64,000 nucleotides of DNA from Winogradskyella psychrotolerans RS-3. Lineage in GTDB: Bacteria; Bacteroidota; Bacteroidia; Flavobacteriales; Flavobacteriaceae. Under the pieces are notes generated by a model. It ran no database searches. It saw only the letters and a list, made by a program, of their open reading frames with translations, and had not been told where the DNA came from. Made by a program: the position numbers and the translations under genes. Location: positions 1-64,000 of the forward strand of contig NZ_ATMR01000037.1 in the NCBI RefSeq assembly GCF_000427335.1. Direction: 5' to 3'. This document shows, in pieces, positions 8,084 to 16,955 of the stretch. The stretch's first letter is position 1; each line of letters begins with the position of its first letter.

Positions 8084-9016
8084 ATGCAAGACGGTATATA
8101 CGCAAAATTCAACACTACAAAAGGTGCAATTTTAGTAAATTTAGAGTTCGAGAAAGCTCCAGGAACAGTTGGTAACTTTGTTGCTTTAGCAGAAGGAAAT
8201 TTAGAAAATTCAGTTAAGCCACAAGGAAATCCTTACTACGATGGATTAAAATTTCATAGAGTTATTCCAGATTTTATGATACAAGGTGGTTGTCCACAAG
8301 GAACAGGAACTGGGAATCCAGGTTATAAATTTGATGATGAATTTCATCCAGATTTAAGACATAGTGGTCCTGGTGTTTTAGCTATGGCAAACTCTGGTCC
8401 TGGTACTAACGGAAGTCAGTTTTACATTACGCATATTGCAACAGATTGGTTAGATAATAAGCACACTGTTTTTGGAAATGTAGTAGAAGGACAAGATATT
8501 GTTGACGCTATTGCACAAGGTGATAAAATTGAGACTATTGAAATCATAAGACAAGGTGATGCTGCTGAAAAGTTTAATGCTATTGAGGCGTTTAGAACCT
8601 TTGAAGGGTCTCGTGAAAAGCGTATCGCTGAAGAACGCGAAGCTTTAAGAGCAGAATTAGATAAATTAGCTGTAGGTTTTGATGAAACGAAATCTGGTTT
8701 ACGTTACCAAATCATCCAAAAAGGAGATGGTAAAAAAGCAGAAAAAGGAAATACAGTTTCTGTACATTATAAAGGTCAGTTAGCTGACGGAACGGTTTTC
8801 GATTCGTCTTACAAAAGAAATTCTCCACTAGATTTTCAAGTTGGAGTAGGTCAGGTAATTGCAGGATGGGATGAAGGTATTTGTCTTTTAAATGTCGGAG
8901 ATAAAGCACGTTTGGTAATTCCTAGTGATTTAGGTTATGGTGCTGCTGGTGCTGGAGGAGTTATTCCACCTAATGCAACTTTAGTATTTGATGTAGAATT
9001 AATGGGTGTGAAATAA
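8084..9016 (+). CDS. Dual-family immunophilin: cyclophilin fused to FKBP
   Basis: This 310-residue peptidyl-prolyl isomerase joins two unrelated folds. Residues about 1-165 are a cyclophilin (FHRVIPDFMIQGG, NSGPGTNGSQFYIT). After a charged helical linker (EGSREKRIAEEREALRAE), residues about 215-310 form an FKBP domain (VSVHYKGQLADGTVFDSS, VIPSDLGYGAAGAGG, VFDVELMG). Catalytic-type residues of both families are present: Arg of FHR, and Phe, Gln and Asp at the expected FKBP positions. Such fusions are known from Flavobacterium and as mirror-image proteins in Toxoplasma. No signal peptide is seen, so it is likely cytoplasmic. It is monocistronic with its own promoter and terminator. Confidence 0.93.
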   Translation: MQDGIYAKFNTTKGAILVNLEFEKAPGTVGNFVALAEGNLENSVKPQGNPYYDGLKFHRVIPDFMIQGGCPQGTGTGNPGYKFDDEFHPDLRHSGPGVLAMANSGPGTNGSQFYITHIATDWLDNKHTVFGNVVEGQDIVDAIAQGDKIETIEIIRQGDAAEKFNAIEAFRTFEGSREKRIAEEREALRAELDKLAVGFDETKSGLRYQIIQKGDGKKAEKGNTVSVHYKGQLADGTVFDSSYKRNSPLDFQVGVGQVIAGWDEGICLLNVGDKARLVIPSDLGYGAAGAGGVIPPNATLVFDVELMGVK

Positions 9017-9048
9017 TCACATTGTATTAGATACATACTTAATAAAAT

Positions 9049-9084
9049 TAAAAAAGTCTCACTTAATAGTGAGGCTTTTTTTTT
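9049..9084 (+). terminator. Rho-independent terminator after the immunophilin gene
   Basis: The stem CTCAC/GTGAG, closed by flanking AAAAAG and CTTTTT pairs around TTAATA, is followed by a long T-run. Confidence 0.85.
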
Positions 9085-9294
9085 GCTCTTATTTATAATT
9101 AATTAAACCAAGATGAAATCTAAAGCTTTAATAGTATTAATTGTAATTGAACATCTGAACTAGCTATAAGATTGTAATTGGTTTATCTCTAGTTATTTTG
9201 GAAGGGTTACGCATTTTTTACGATAAATCTTCTTTTTTAACAGTAATTTCTTACATTATTATTTAATTTTAGAGAAAATCAAAACATATAATTT

Positions 9295-10767
9295 ATGAAA
9301 CAACTATTACTCAATTTTTTTGCAACAATCGGTATGATTGGTATGGTAACTGCTCAAGGTTACACAACACCAGATACAAATAGTACTTTTACTTTAGATG
9401 ACCTTGTATCAGCGAGTCCGTCTACCATTTCGGTGAGCGGAACGACGTATACCTTAGTGGAAGATCTTACAATCTCTGCAAGTGACACTTTTAATATCAG
9501 TGAGGATGTCACTTTAGAGATTGGTGCAGATATACTAATAACTATTTATGGAGTTTTTAATGTAAATGCGGATAATGCTGTTTTTACTGCTATTGATATT
9601 ACAGCTCCTTATGATGGTTTTCGTTTTCAAGAATTTTCAGATATTACGATTCAAAATGCCACGATACAATACGGAGGTGGTCTACGTGTGCTTACAGAAA
9701 CATTTACTATTGATAATTGTTTAATAACCAATAATGTTTCGGGAGTTTCTACAGGTGGTGTTATTGGAGTTTCAAGAGGTAAACCTCAAATTACTAATAA
9801 TACTATAATATTTAATCAAACGACTGCTATTGGGTCTGGCGCTACAAACCAAGTTTCTCCTTATATATTTAATAATTATATTGAAGGGAATAACCAAGAC
9901 AATTCTAACCGTCCTCAGATTAATTTAGGACCGACATTAGAAGATCCTACACAAATTATTCAGAATACTATTAAAGGTGATCGCAGTTTATCACAAGTAG
10001 GAGGGATTTCTGTTTCTGACTTAATAAGTGCAGGTGTCGTGAATGCTGTAATCGATGATAATATTATAACTGACAACCGTTATGGTATGGTAATACAAAG
10101 TAACAATGTGTCTGCATTTATTAGAAATAATGTGATTGAAGACAATAATACTCAAAATAATCCTAATCTTGGTGGAAGTGGTATTTCATTGGTTGCTGCG
10201 TTAGAAGGCAATGTTATTGTGGCTAGTGGTAATGAGATTCGTAGAAATTTATGGGGAATTACACTTCAGGGCGAGTCTATGATTAACTTAGGTGACGATG
10301 TTGATAACATTGGACAAAATGTATTTTCTGAAAATGGTAATGGTGGAGCGATATATGCAGTTTACAATAATACAGATAACCCATTGACAGCGATGCATAA
10401 CTGTTGGGATGAAACTAATGTTCCAAATACATTAGCTGATGCTGAAGCTGTAATTGTACATCAAAATGATATTGCAACTTTAGGATTGGTAACGTTTGAT
10501 CCGGTGAATTGTGGTTTTTTAAGTTTAGATGAACTTGCTTATAATGAGATGGCTATTTATCCTAATCCTACTTCTGGTCAATTTGGTTTAACAAACAATA
10601 CGTTGTTTGATCAGATGAACGTTTATAGTATTGATGGAAAACTTATCATGCAAAAAACGCTTCAATTAGGTTCTAATGACTTATATCTAGATTTAAATAC
10701 AGGTTTATATCTATTAGAATTTAACGGATTAAATGCAAAAGCAACTAAAAAGTTAGTGATTAAATAA
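9295..10767 (+). CDS. Secreted beta-helix protein with T9SS sorting domain
   Basis: The 490-residue product has a signal peptide (MKQLLLNFFATIGMIGMVTAQ). Residues about 100-380 form a right-handed parallel beta-helix with repeated N-rich turns (NNTIIFNQTT, NNYIEGN, DDNIITDNRYG, RNNVIEDNNT). The C-terminal 75 residues are a type A sorting domain (MAIYPNPTSGQFGLT to ATKKLVIK) used by the type IX secretion system for export and surface anchoring. Beta-helices of this kind are common in polysaccharide-binding or lyase proteins, but I see no catalytic signature. It stands alone, with a strong terminator after it. Confidence 0.85.
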   Translation: MKQLLLNFFATIGMIGMVTAQGYTTPDTNSTFTLDDLVSASPSTISVSGTTYTLVEDLTISASDTFNISEDVTLEIGADILITIYGVFNVNADNAVFTAIDITAPYDGFRFQEFSDITIQNATIQYGGGLRVLTETFTIDNCLITNNVSGVSTGGVIGVSRGKPQITNNTIIFNQTTAIGSGATNQVSPYIFNNYIEGNNQDNSNRPQINLGPTLEDPTQIIQNTIKGDRSLSQVGGISVSDLISAGVVNAVIDDNIITDNRYGMVIQSNNVSAFIRNNVIEDNNTQNNPNLGGSGISLVAALEGNVIVASGNEIRRNLWGITLQGESMINLGDDVDNIGQNVFSENGNGGAIYAVYNNTDNPLTAMHNCWDETNVPNTLADAEAVIVHQNDIATLGLVTFDPVNCGFLSLDELAYNEMAIYPNPTSGQFGLTNNTLFDQMNVYSIDGKLIMQKTLQLGSNDLYLDLNTGLYLLEFNGLNAKATKKLVIK

Positions 10768-10787
10768 TTTAAGACTTATAAAATTTT

Positions 10788-10823
10788 AAAAAAGCTCTAC
10801 CGTAGTTGGTAGAGCTTTTTTTT
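10788..10823 (+). terminator. Rho-independent terminator after the beta-helix gene
   Basis: A 9-bp stem AGCTCTACC (10793-10801) and GGTAGAGCT (10808-10816) with a 6-base loop is followed by eight T. Confidence 0.9.
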
Positions 10824-10941
10824 GTGGTTTAAAGTATACTTGGTTTAGCTTATTGATAACAACGGTAATATTTCAGATCAACAGGGTAAAACATAATTAG
10901 ACTAACATTTAGTAAGCTATGTTAAAACGTGTGTCGCCGAT

Positions 10942-12150
10942 TTATCGATTTCTTTTTGTTAATTCATCTTCGGTAATATAACCGTCCTTATTTTTATCAC
11001 GCATATTAAAGTTCTCTTTTAATTTCCCTTTGGCTTCAGATTTTGAGATTTTGCCATCATTGTTGGTATCCATATTCTCTAGCATTTTACGGAAAGAAGG
11101 AGCTGTATTTTTTGTCTTTTGACTATTAGATTCTTGTTGGTTTTGTTTTACAGGTTTGGTATTAGGTACTGATTGTTGTGTAGTCTCAGTATTTTCTAAG
11201 TTGTTTGTATTTCTAACGCCGCTATTTGAGTTCTCGCTAGACGTACTATTGTGAGAGCTTTGTAAAGTCATTAAGTCTTCTCCATATATAATATTGCCTA
11301 AGTAGTTTTTTCGAAGCTCTGCAGTTGTGGCGTCTTCATCTATATCTGTAACGTTGAAATGTGTTAAAACTAAAGTCTTAACATTGGACTCTTTAGCCAT
11401 TTGAGAGCTTTCCGCTAAATTAACGTGTGCTTTTTCTTTTGCTCCGTTATTTTTCCCATTAGTTTTAGTTTCTTTTCGTTTTGAACCAAGCGCAATGGCA
11501 CCACCAGAATCCATTATTAAATAATCCGCATTTTTAGCCAAAATAGGTAAGGATTCAGAGTAGGTTAAATCACCCGAAATCACAATGGACGTATCACCTG
11601 CGTCAAAACGATAGGCGAGCGTTGCAATAGTATGGTTTACGGGAGTATACGACACGGTAATATCTCCAATTTGAAAGGTATTATTTCCTGTTAAGTTTTT
11701 AGCTTCATACTTAGATGTTACATCGGTTAGAGTTCTTCCTGATTTTGATAATCTATAATCAATGTCTTCTTTATAAATGCTAAGGATGTGATCTATAATG
11801 GAAGTGGTTTGTTCTGGTCCTGCTATAATTGTCCTGTTACCACCAAGAAGTGATTGAATAAAAATAGGAGCCAACTCCTCATTATGGTCTAAATGATGGT
11901 GTGTAAAAAGCAAACCGTCTATGTCTTTAATTTTTGTGTCAATCTTATCTAAATTGGCTTGAGTACCATTGCCCATGTCTACTAAAATCCGGGTATTTTT
12001 ATAAGAAATTAATACCGAAGGCCCTGAACGTTCAGTATTATATTTGGGAGATCCTGAACCAATTATGGTTGCGGTTAATTGCGAATTGTTTTCTTGAGCG
12101 AATAGTTGTGTTCCTAAAAAAAGCAGTATTAAAACCCAGTGGTTTTTCAT
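10942..12150 (-). CDS. Exported metallo-beta-lactamase-fold hydrolase with EF-hand tail
   Basis: Starting at ATG 12150 gives a clean signal peptide (MKNHWVLILLFLGTQLFAQ) and 402 residues; an upstream start eight codons earlier spoils it. The MBL fold shows HxHxDH (H84, H86, D88, H89 in THHHLDH), DLTYSE as the later metal Asp region, and a distal LTHFNV. It resembles the arylsulfatase/RNase Z-like branch. A Ser/Asn/Gln-rich linker (about 300-345) leads to two calcium-type EF-hands (DTNNDGKISKSE and DKNKDGYITEDE). It is probably periplasmic or secreted, with calcium binding in the tail. Substrate unknown. Confidence 0.85.
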   Translation of the reverse strand: MKNHWVLILLFLGTQLFAQENNSQLTATIIGSGSPKYNTERSGPSVLISYKNTRILVDMGNGTQANLDKIDTKIKDIDGLLFTHHHLDHNEELAPIFIQSLLGGNRTIIAGPEQTTSIIDHILSIYKEDIDYRLSKSGRTLTDVTSKYEAKNLTGNNTFQIGDITVSYTPVNHTIATLAYRFDAGDTSIVISGDLTYSESLPILAKNADYLIMDSGGAIALGSKRKETKTNGKNNGAKEKAHVNLAESSQMAKESNVKTLVLTHFNVTDIDEDATTAELRKNYLGNIIYGEDLMTLQSSHNSTSSENSNSGVRNTNNLENTETTQQSVPNTKPVKQNQQESNSQKTKNTAPSFRKMLENMDTNNDGKISKSEAKGKLKENFNMRDKNKDGYITEDELTKRNR

Positions 12151-12612
12151 TTTATATATTTCTTTCTTTGACACTTCGTTTTCTTAAAGGTTTAATTTAA
12201 GAAGGAAATAAAGGTATTTAAATTGGTAAGGGGCTTCGGTATGATGAGTTGTGGTTTTATTTTGCTATAGGTACATTGGAGAAAATAGTTAATGGAGATT
12301 AGAAAAGTGCTTTAGTGAAAAGGTAGTGAGTATTTCTCTTGCCCTCAGTTATTTTGAGCGATAACTAGTCTTACTTTTTCTCCGAAATAGATGTACTTAT
12401 TTAAAAATAGAAGTTGTTATTTCGTAAGGAGGTTTCATTCATGATACTATGAAAGATACGGTCGTTTAAGTTGACGTAAGTAATGAAACGGTGTTTTTTA
12501 ACGGTCACCACATTGCTGTGTGATTGTGCGCTAGTATTTTTAAATAGGAAATAGGATGTAATAAAATAGCATTAATGTTTGATGGAAACTGTAAAAGTGC
12601 TTTAGTTAAAAG
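12151..12612. other. Gene-free stretch with an imperfect direct repeat
   Basis: No convincing gene lies here. A block at 12282-12330 resembles one at 12563-12620, including the identical 14-mer AAAAGTGCTTTAGT at 12303 and 12593. The second block runs into the 3' end of the antitoxin gene, so the first may be a remnant of an earlier copy of that end. Confidence 0.5.
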
Positions 12613-12942
12613 TTAATGAGTTTTTACTACAGTACTTTGTTGCGGTGCGTAATTTTTTGACGCAGACATTGGATTCACTTGTATTTGTCCCCCGATTGCT
12701 TTCAATACTTTCATAATTGTCGAAAATTGTGGTTTCGCACCATCAGATAAAGCTTTGTATAAACTCGGTCTGCTTAATCCTGTTTCTTCCGCAATTTTTG
12801 TCATTCCGATGGCTTTTGCAATATGTCCAATTGCATTAATTATATCCGCATTATTTCCTTCTTGCAAAACGGTATTGAGGTATTCCGCAATCATTTCTTT
12901 GCTTTCTAAATAATCCGCTATTTCAAATCTTGAAGTTCCCAT
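12613..12942 (-). CDS. HigA-like addiction module antitoxin
   Basis: This 109-residue helix-turn-helix protein matches the 'putative addiction module antidote' family: IADYLESKEMIAEYL at the N-terminus, then GMTKIAEETGLSRPSLYKAL as the DNA-binding helices (about residues 46-66) and FSTIMKVLKAIGG. It should neutralise the toxin encoded just upstream and repress the pair. It follows the toxin stop by three bases, the toxin-first order of HigBA-type systems. Palindromes near the toxin promoter are candidate binding sites. The last 15 residues are polar and poorly conserved in appearance. Confidence 0.88.
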   Translation of the reverse strand: MGTSRFEIADYLESKEMIAEYLNTVLQEGNNADIINAIGHIAKAIGMTKIAEETGLSRPSLYKALSDGAKPQFSTIMKVLKAIGGQIQVNPMSASKNYAPQQSTVVKTH

Positions 12943-12945
12943 TTT

Positions 12946-13245
12946 CTATTTATTCAATTTTTTCCAAATTTCTTTCGCTTTTGCAATATCCTTTTGTTGC
13001 GTAGATTTATCTCCTCCAATTAGTAAAACAATTATTTTTCCGTCTTTTTCTTTAAAGTAAACTCTGTAACCTTTCGCAAAATTTATTCGCATTTCACGAA
13101 TTCCATCGCCAACTGTTTTACAATCGCCAAAATGTTCGTCAGTTTCTAATTTCTGAATCCTAAACAAAATTTTTGCTTTTGCCTTAAAGTCTTTTAACTT
13201 TCTCAGCCATTTGTCAAATTCATCTGTTTTTTCAATAAAGAACAT
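12946..13245 (-). CDS. RelE/HigB-like toxin of a type II toxin-antitoxin pair
   Basis: The 99-residue basic protein matches the 'addiction module killer' branch of the RelE superfamily: EFDKWLRKLKDFKAKAKIL, GDCKTVGDGIREMRINF, GYRVYFKEKDGKIIVLL and GGDKSTQQKDIAKAKEIW. Members are ribosome-dependent or free mRNA interferases. I prefer ATG at 13245; a GTG two codons earlier is possible. It lies first in a two-gene operon with its antitoxin. A TAACTTTG promoter element sits 23 bases upstream. Confidence 0.88.
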   Translation of the reverse strand: MFFIEKTDEFDKWLRKLKDFKAKAKILFRIQKLETDEHFGDCKTVGDGIREMRINFAKGYRVYFKEKDGKIIVLLIGGDKSTQQKDIAKAKEIWKKLNK

Positions 13246-13251
13246 AAGCAC

Positions 13252-13299
13252 TGTATCTACTTGGATACAAAGTTAAGAAAAATATTTGAATATATTCAA
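13252..13299 (-). promoter_or_regulatory. Promoter with two palindromes for the toxin-antitoxin operon
   Basis: On the minus strand TAACTTTG (13268-13275) is a -7 element, and TTG (13297-13299) lies 21 bases upstream as the -33. Palindrome one is TGTATC/GATACA (13252-13269, 6-base spacer), covering the expected transcription start. Palindrome two is TTGAATATATTCAA (13286-13299), covering the -33. Placement suits autorepression by the antitoxin. Confidence 0.6.
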
Positions 13300-13409
13300 T
13301 TCAGATTGAGTTTTCAGCAGAGTGAATTTTTATGCACCTCAACTAGTTACAACAATATTAAGATAAACTTCATCTCATCCTTATTTTTGAATAAGCAAAA
13401 CTTTCAACC

Positions 13410-13769
13410 TCATTTCCTTCCAGCCAAAACTAAACTTAACTGCTTTCCGAAAATCGCAGTAATTCCGCCAGCCAAGCCACCAACAACACCTGTAACTAAC
13501 ATTAAAACATAAGGATTACCACCTAATGGTAAGAGCACAGCGATACGCTTCGCTAACGTAAAATCGTTTCCGCTACTTATAAAATAACTCATTACAAACC
13601 AAAATATAAGAATGGCCAAAAACGGAATAAAAAACACGGCTGCTTTTCTTAAGGGTATAAATAAAGCTGTTGCTAATGCGGCTGTCATTACAGACCACCA
13701 TGGTAGAAATAAGGATAATACATATGCTAAGACTATAGTGACTATAAAATTGATGATATTTTTGCTCAT
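13410..13769 (-). CDS. Small integral membrane protein, 119 residues
   Basis: Four hydrophobic segments are visible (about residues 5-22, 25-42, 44-65 and 85-110). The third loop is short and polar (SSGNDFTLAKR), and the last segment is glycine-rich (VTGVVGGLAGGITAIFG). I do not recognise a functional family. Its ATG shares an A with the TAA stop of the penicillin acylase gene (TAATG), so the two are translationally coupled and probably work in the same envelope process. Confidence 0.75.
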   Translation of the reverse strand: MSKNIINFIVTIVLAYVLSLFLPWWSVMTAALATALFIPLRKAAVFFIPFLAILIFWFVMSYFISSGNDFTLAKRIAVLLPLGGNPYVLMLVTGVVGGLAGGITAIFGKQLSLVLAGRK

Positions 13770-16180
13770 TAGTTCGATGGTGTTAGTGTTTGTGTGCCAA
13801 TAATAGCGTCGGTTGCCGTATTGCTTTGTAGAAAATTAAGACTATGGTATTTTCCGGCAGCCCAATCGTCTATAAAATTATCGTAATATTTACTTCCTGG
13901 GTTTCCAGATTGTCCACCTGGATAAATACCAAAAGCAGTAGGAGGTGAGGTCATTTCTACAATCATTCTCCAAGATGGGCCATGGTCTTCGGAAGTCGCA
14001 TTAACAATACTGCGATCTCCACCAATCGGAATATCAAAAACAGAAAAGGCAGGTAAACCTTGTAGTAAATGACTTGCATGAGTGGCTTTATAAGTTAGCC
14101 AAGTGTAGTCGCCTTTTTCGGCTTTAATTTCTATAAGACGTGCGGCAGCTGCTTTAAAGGCTAATAAAAATAAGTCTTTTGCGGTTTCTGTTTCAGGTGT
14201 GTCTACAATATCCATAAAGGCATCATCGCCTTTGTTTTTTAATAAATAAATGGTTTGGTAGGCGAATGGTTGTTCTAAGGCTGTATCTTCTACATCAAAC
14301 TCATCCCAAACCATATCGTAAAGTTTTCCATACCATTGTCTAAAAATACTAGGTCCAACTTCGTTAATATCGTTATTAAATTGCCAAGTCTTTATTTCAT
14401 CATAGATGGCTTTTTCTTCTTCAGTTAAACTAGAATTATCCATGTGCTCTAACATGTATGGTACAATTTCAGCAGCTTTAAGGTTGTAGTTATTGTTGTG
14501 TAAATCCTTGAAATCTTGAACACTAAACTTATCCTTAGAATTGAAGAAATCATTAATTACACGATTTCTATAGGTTTCATAACCATCATTAAAGACATAA
14601 TACGGATAGGTTTCATCAACAGGGTGCTGATTTGCAGAACTTACAAAACCACGTTCCGGATTTTTAGTGTGTGCATTAAACTCTTGTGGAATAAATCCTT
14701 GCCAGTCGTTTTCAGATTTGCTACCGTCCATAATAAACTTACCTTGACCTTCCCATTTATTTGGCAGTAAACCTTGTATCCATAACGCAATATCTCCTTC
14801 AGTAGATGCAAACACAAAATTCTGAGCAGGGGCAATCCAGTTTTTTAAAGCTTCCGTATAGTCATCATAGTTTTTGGCTTTGTTTAATTCGGTAAAGGTC
14901 TTTTGACCATTCCCAGGAATATGACCTGTCCACTGCATCGCATAACCCGCTAATTCTTGGTCAGACTTAAAGTTTTTATCATAGACCACAGGACCATGAT
15001 GTGTGTAGAGTACGGAATCCTTGTAGGTTTCTTTACCTTTTATTTTAATCTCTTCAACGCGTACAGACACATCTTTCCATTGATTGTCGAATTTATATTG
15101 TGTTCTATTGGCATTGAATTCAATTTTATACCAATCAATAACATCTCTTGTGGCGTTGGTTTCGCCCCAAGCAATATGTTGATTAAAACCAGAAATAACA
15201 GCTAATGCACCAGGTAATGTGGCACCAAAGGCGTTGTGGTCTGGAGTGCTCAATTGCATAACAAACCAAATGGAAGGTAGGTTTAAACCTAAATGTGGAT
15301 CGTTAGCTAAAATAGCATTTCCGGTAGTTGATTTTTTACCAGAAACAGCCCAATTATTACTACCGTTATCTGGATTCGGTTTATCGATAGTTTCGGAAAT
15401 AGAATCTAAAACAGGCGTGCTATTTGGGGTTGGAGTTTGTGGCACGTCAATAAAACTCCAATCAGTGTCTTTTGATATTATAGGATCTGTAATGTCGAAG
15501 AAATCTGGAAACAATAAATCGAATCGTTCCTTACCAAACAATCGTAAGGCATTCGTGTTTTCCATGTCGTCATCTCCACCAGCCAACATTTTAGTCATAT
15601 ACATTAATAGTAAAGCCGTTTTTTTAGGTGTCCATGCTTCGGGTTTATAATCCAATAATTTATATTCAACCGGTAAATCTTTTGGCTCTAATTGATTGAT
15701 ATAGCTATTTACACCATCTGCATAGGCTTGTACCATGGCTGAGGTGGTGTCATCGTCCGCCATTTTGTTTAGGGTTTGTTCTGCTCCATAACCCATGCCT
15801 CGTCTACGTTCTTGTCGGTCGTAATTAAGTGCGGCGTCTCCTATAATTTCAGATAAACGACCAGAAGCTGCAAACGTCTGAAATTCCATTTGCCATAACC
15901 TGTGCTTTGCGGTTATGTAGCCTTGTGCTCTGTATAAATCGAGATCGTTTTGAGCAAATACATGTGGAATTAATTCCGCATCATAATGCACGGTGACTTT
16001 ATCTTTTAAATCAGGAATCGAAATCTCTCCAGTAATGGATTCGTCGGTTTCATTTTGCCAGACTCCTGTGTAAGGATTTAAGAATTTACCAATAGGCGGA
16101 ATGGATCCGAACTTAGTGTTTAGCGCAAAGAAAATGCCTATCGTTAGAACGAAGGATAGAATTAGTTTAAAATACTTCAT
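13769..16180 (-). CDS. Penicillin acylase family protein
   Basis: The 803-residue Ntn-hydrolase has a hydrophobic N-terminal segment (residues 4-20) that could be a signal peptide or anchor. The family's autocatalytic site is visible: G273 followed by S274 in NGSNNWAVSGKKS, where Ser becomes the N-terminal nucleophile of the beta chain. NDPHLGL (293-299) and a conserved NFVFAS region also fit. Relatives cleave N-acyl bonds in beta-lactams or acyl-homoserine lactones; the natural substrate here is unknown. It is coupled to a small membrane protein downstream. Confidence 0.9.
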   Translation of the reverse strand: MKYFKLILSFVLTIGIFFALNTKFGSIPPIGKFLNPYTGVWQNETDESITGEISIPDLKDKVTVHYDAELIPHVFAQNDLDLYRAQGYITAKHRLWQMEFQTFAASGRLSEIIGDAALNYDRQERRRGMGYGAEQTLNKMADDDTTSAMVQAYADGVNSYINQLEPKDLPVEYKLLDYKPEAWTPKKTALLLMYMTKMLAGGDDDMENTNALRLFGKERFDLLFPDFFDITDPIISKDTDWSFIDVPQTPTPNSTPVLDSISETIDKPNPDNGSNNWAVSGKKSTTGNAILANDPHLGLNLPSIWFVMQLSTPDHNAFGATLPGALAVISGFNQHIAWGETNATRDVIDWYKIEFNANRTQYKFDNQWKDVSVRVEEIKIKGKETYKDSVLYTHHGPVVYDKNFKSDQELAGYAMQWTGHIPGNGQKTFTELNKAKNYDDYTEALKNWIAPAQNFVFASTEGDIALWIQGLLPNKWEGQGKFIMDGSKSENDWQGFIPQEFNAHTKNPERGFVSSANQHPVDETYPYYVFNDGYETYRNRVINDFFNSKDKFSVQDFKDLHNNNYNLKAAEIVPYMLEHMDNSSLTEEEKAIYDEIKTWQFNNDINEVGPSIFRQWYGKLYDMVWDEFDVEDTALEQPFAYQTIYLLKNKGDDAFMDIVDTPETETAKDLFLLAFKAAAARLIEIKAEKGDYTWLTYKATHASHLLQGLPAFSVFDIPIGGDRSIVNATSEDHGPSWRMIVEMTSPPTAFGIYPGGQSGNPGSKYYDNFIDDWAAGKYHSLNFLQSNTATDAIIGTQTLTPSN

Positions 16181-16605
16181 GAAGTTAAATTATAGAGAAT
16201 TTAAAAATAGGAAAATTATTATTAATGTGAGACACGGACTGCACTAATTATTAGTTGTGTTGAATAAGAATTAGTTACATTGAAATTAGCACGAAATACG
16301 AAGGGGTAGAAGCTTTGCGACTTAACGGTTATACGCGATAGATTATAGTGGTATCTGAGGTTTTTCCTTGAAGTACACGAAGGTTTTACATAGAGTTTAC
16401 ACGGATATTGCACAGAGAAAAAGAAGAAAATTTGAATTTTAATACCTAAATTTAAAATGAAAAATTAATTTGCTAAAGGCTAAAGGCTAAAGGCTAAAGG
16501 CTAAAGGCTAAAGGCTAAAGGCTAAAGACTAAAGACTAAAGGCTAAAGGCTAAAGGCTAAAGACTAAAGACTAAAGACTAAAGACTAAAGACTAAAGGCA
16601 GAAAA
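16181..16605. other. Gene-free stretch ending in the heptad array
   Basis: I see no supported gene between the penicillin acylase start and the DUF721 gene. The first 290 bases are featureless AT-rich sequence, and the rest is the tandem array listed separately. Confidence 0.5.
16472..16598. repeat. Seven-base tandem array, (GGCTAAA/GACTAAA)n
   Basis: About 18 heptads of GCTAAAG alternate in blocks with the one-base variant ACTAAAG. The blocks of variants indicate growth by local slippage or unequal exchange. The array ends within about 10 bases of the DUF721 stop codon. Confidence 0.9.
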
Positions 16606-16902
16606 CTATCGAAGCACCAACTTCTTAACAACTTCCTTTCTCAAGGATTCATTAAGCATCTTTATAATTTTATCTGTACCGTAACTCAATTCTTCACGTA
16701 GCACACTAGAGCTGAGTTGCACATAAAGTGTATCGTGTTTTAGTTCAATTGCGGTTGTGTAATTATTAACTCCGTTTCCCATAAGATTTGCCCAAGCTTC
16801 ACGCACATCTACTTTATCTAAACCGGACTGTAAATTGTTGGTTTGTACAAACTCTTTTAGAATGTCTTGTATGGGTTGGTTATCGTTATTTCGTTTTGCC
16901 AT
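16606..16902 (-). CDS. DUF721 (DciA-like) protein
   Basis: The 98-residue protein fits DUF721: IQDILKEFVQTNNLQSGLDK, VREAWANLMG, then LYVQLSSSVLREELSYG. The family includes DciA, the helicase-loading factor ancestral to DnaC in many bacteria, although short flavobacterial members have not all been tested. It lies 53 bases downstream of a broken lipoprotein gene and near recF, the usual replication/repair neighbourhood of DUF721. Confidence 0.8.
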   Translation of the reverse strand: MAKRNNDNQPIQDILKEFVQTNNLQSGLDKVDVREAWANLMGNGVNNYTTAIELKHDTLYVQLSSSVLREELSYGTDKIIKMLNESLRKEVVKKLVLR

Positions 16903-16955
16903 TTCTAATTGTCTTTACGTATTTTAATCGCTCTGTTTTGCTCAGGTAATTGAAA

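Noticed and set aside
13261-13512. Open frame of 83 codons on the plus strand upstream of the toxin gene
   Set aside because: It overlaps the toxin promoter palindromes and the end of the small membrane protein gene, and its composition is not protein-like.
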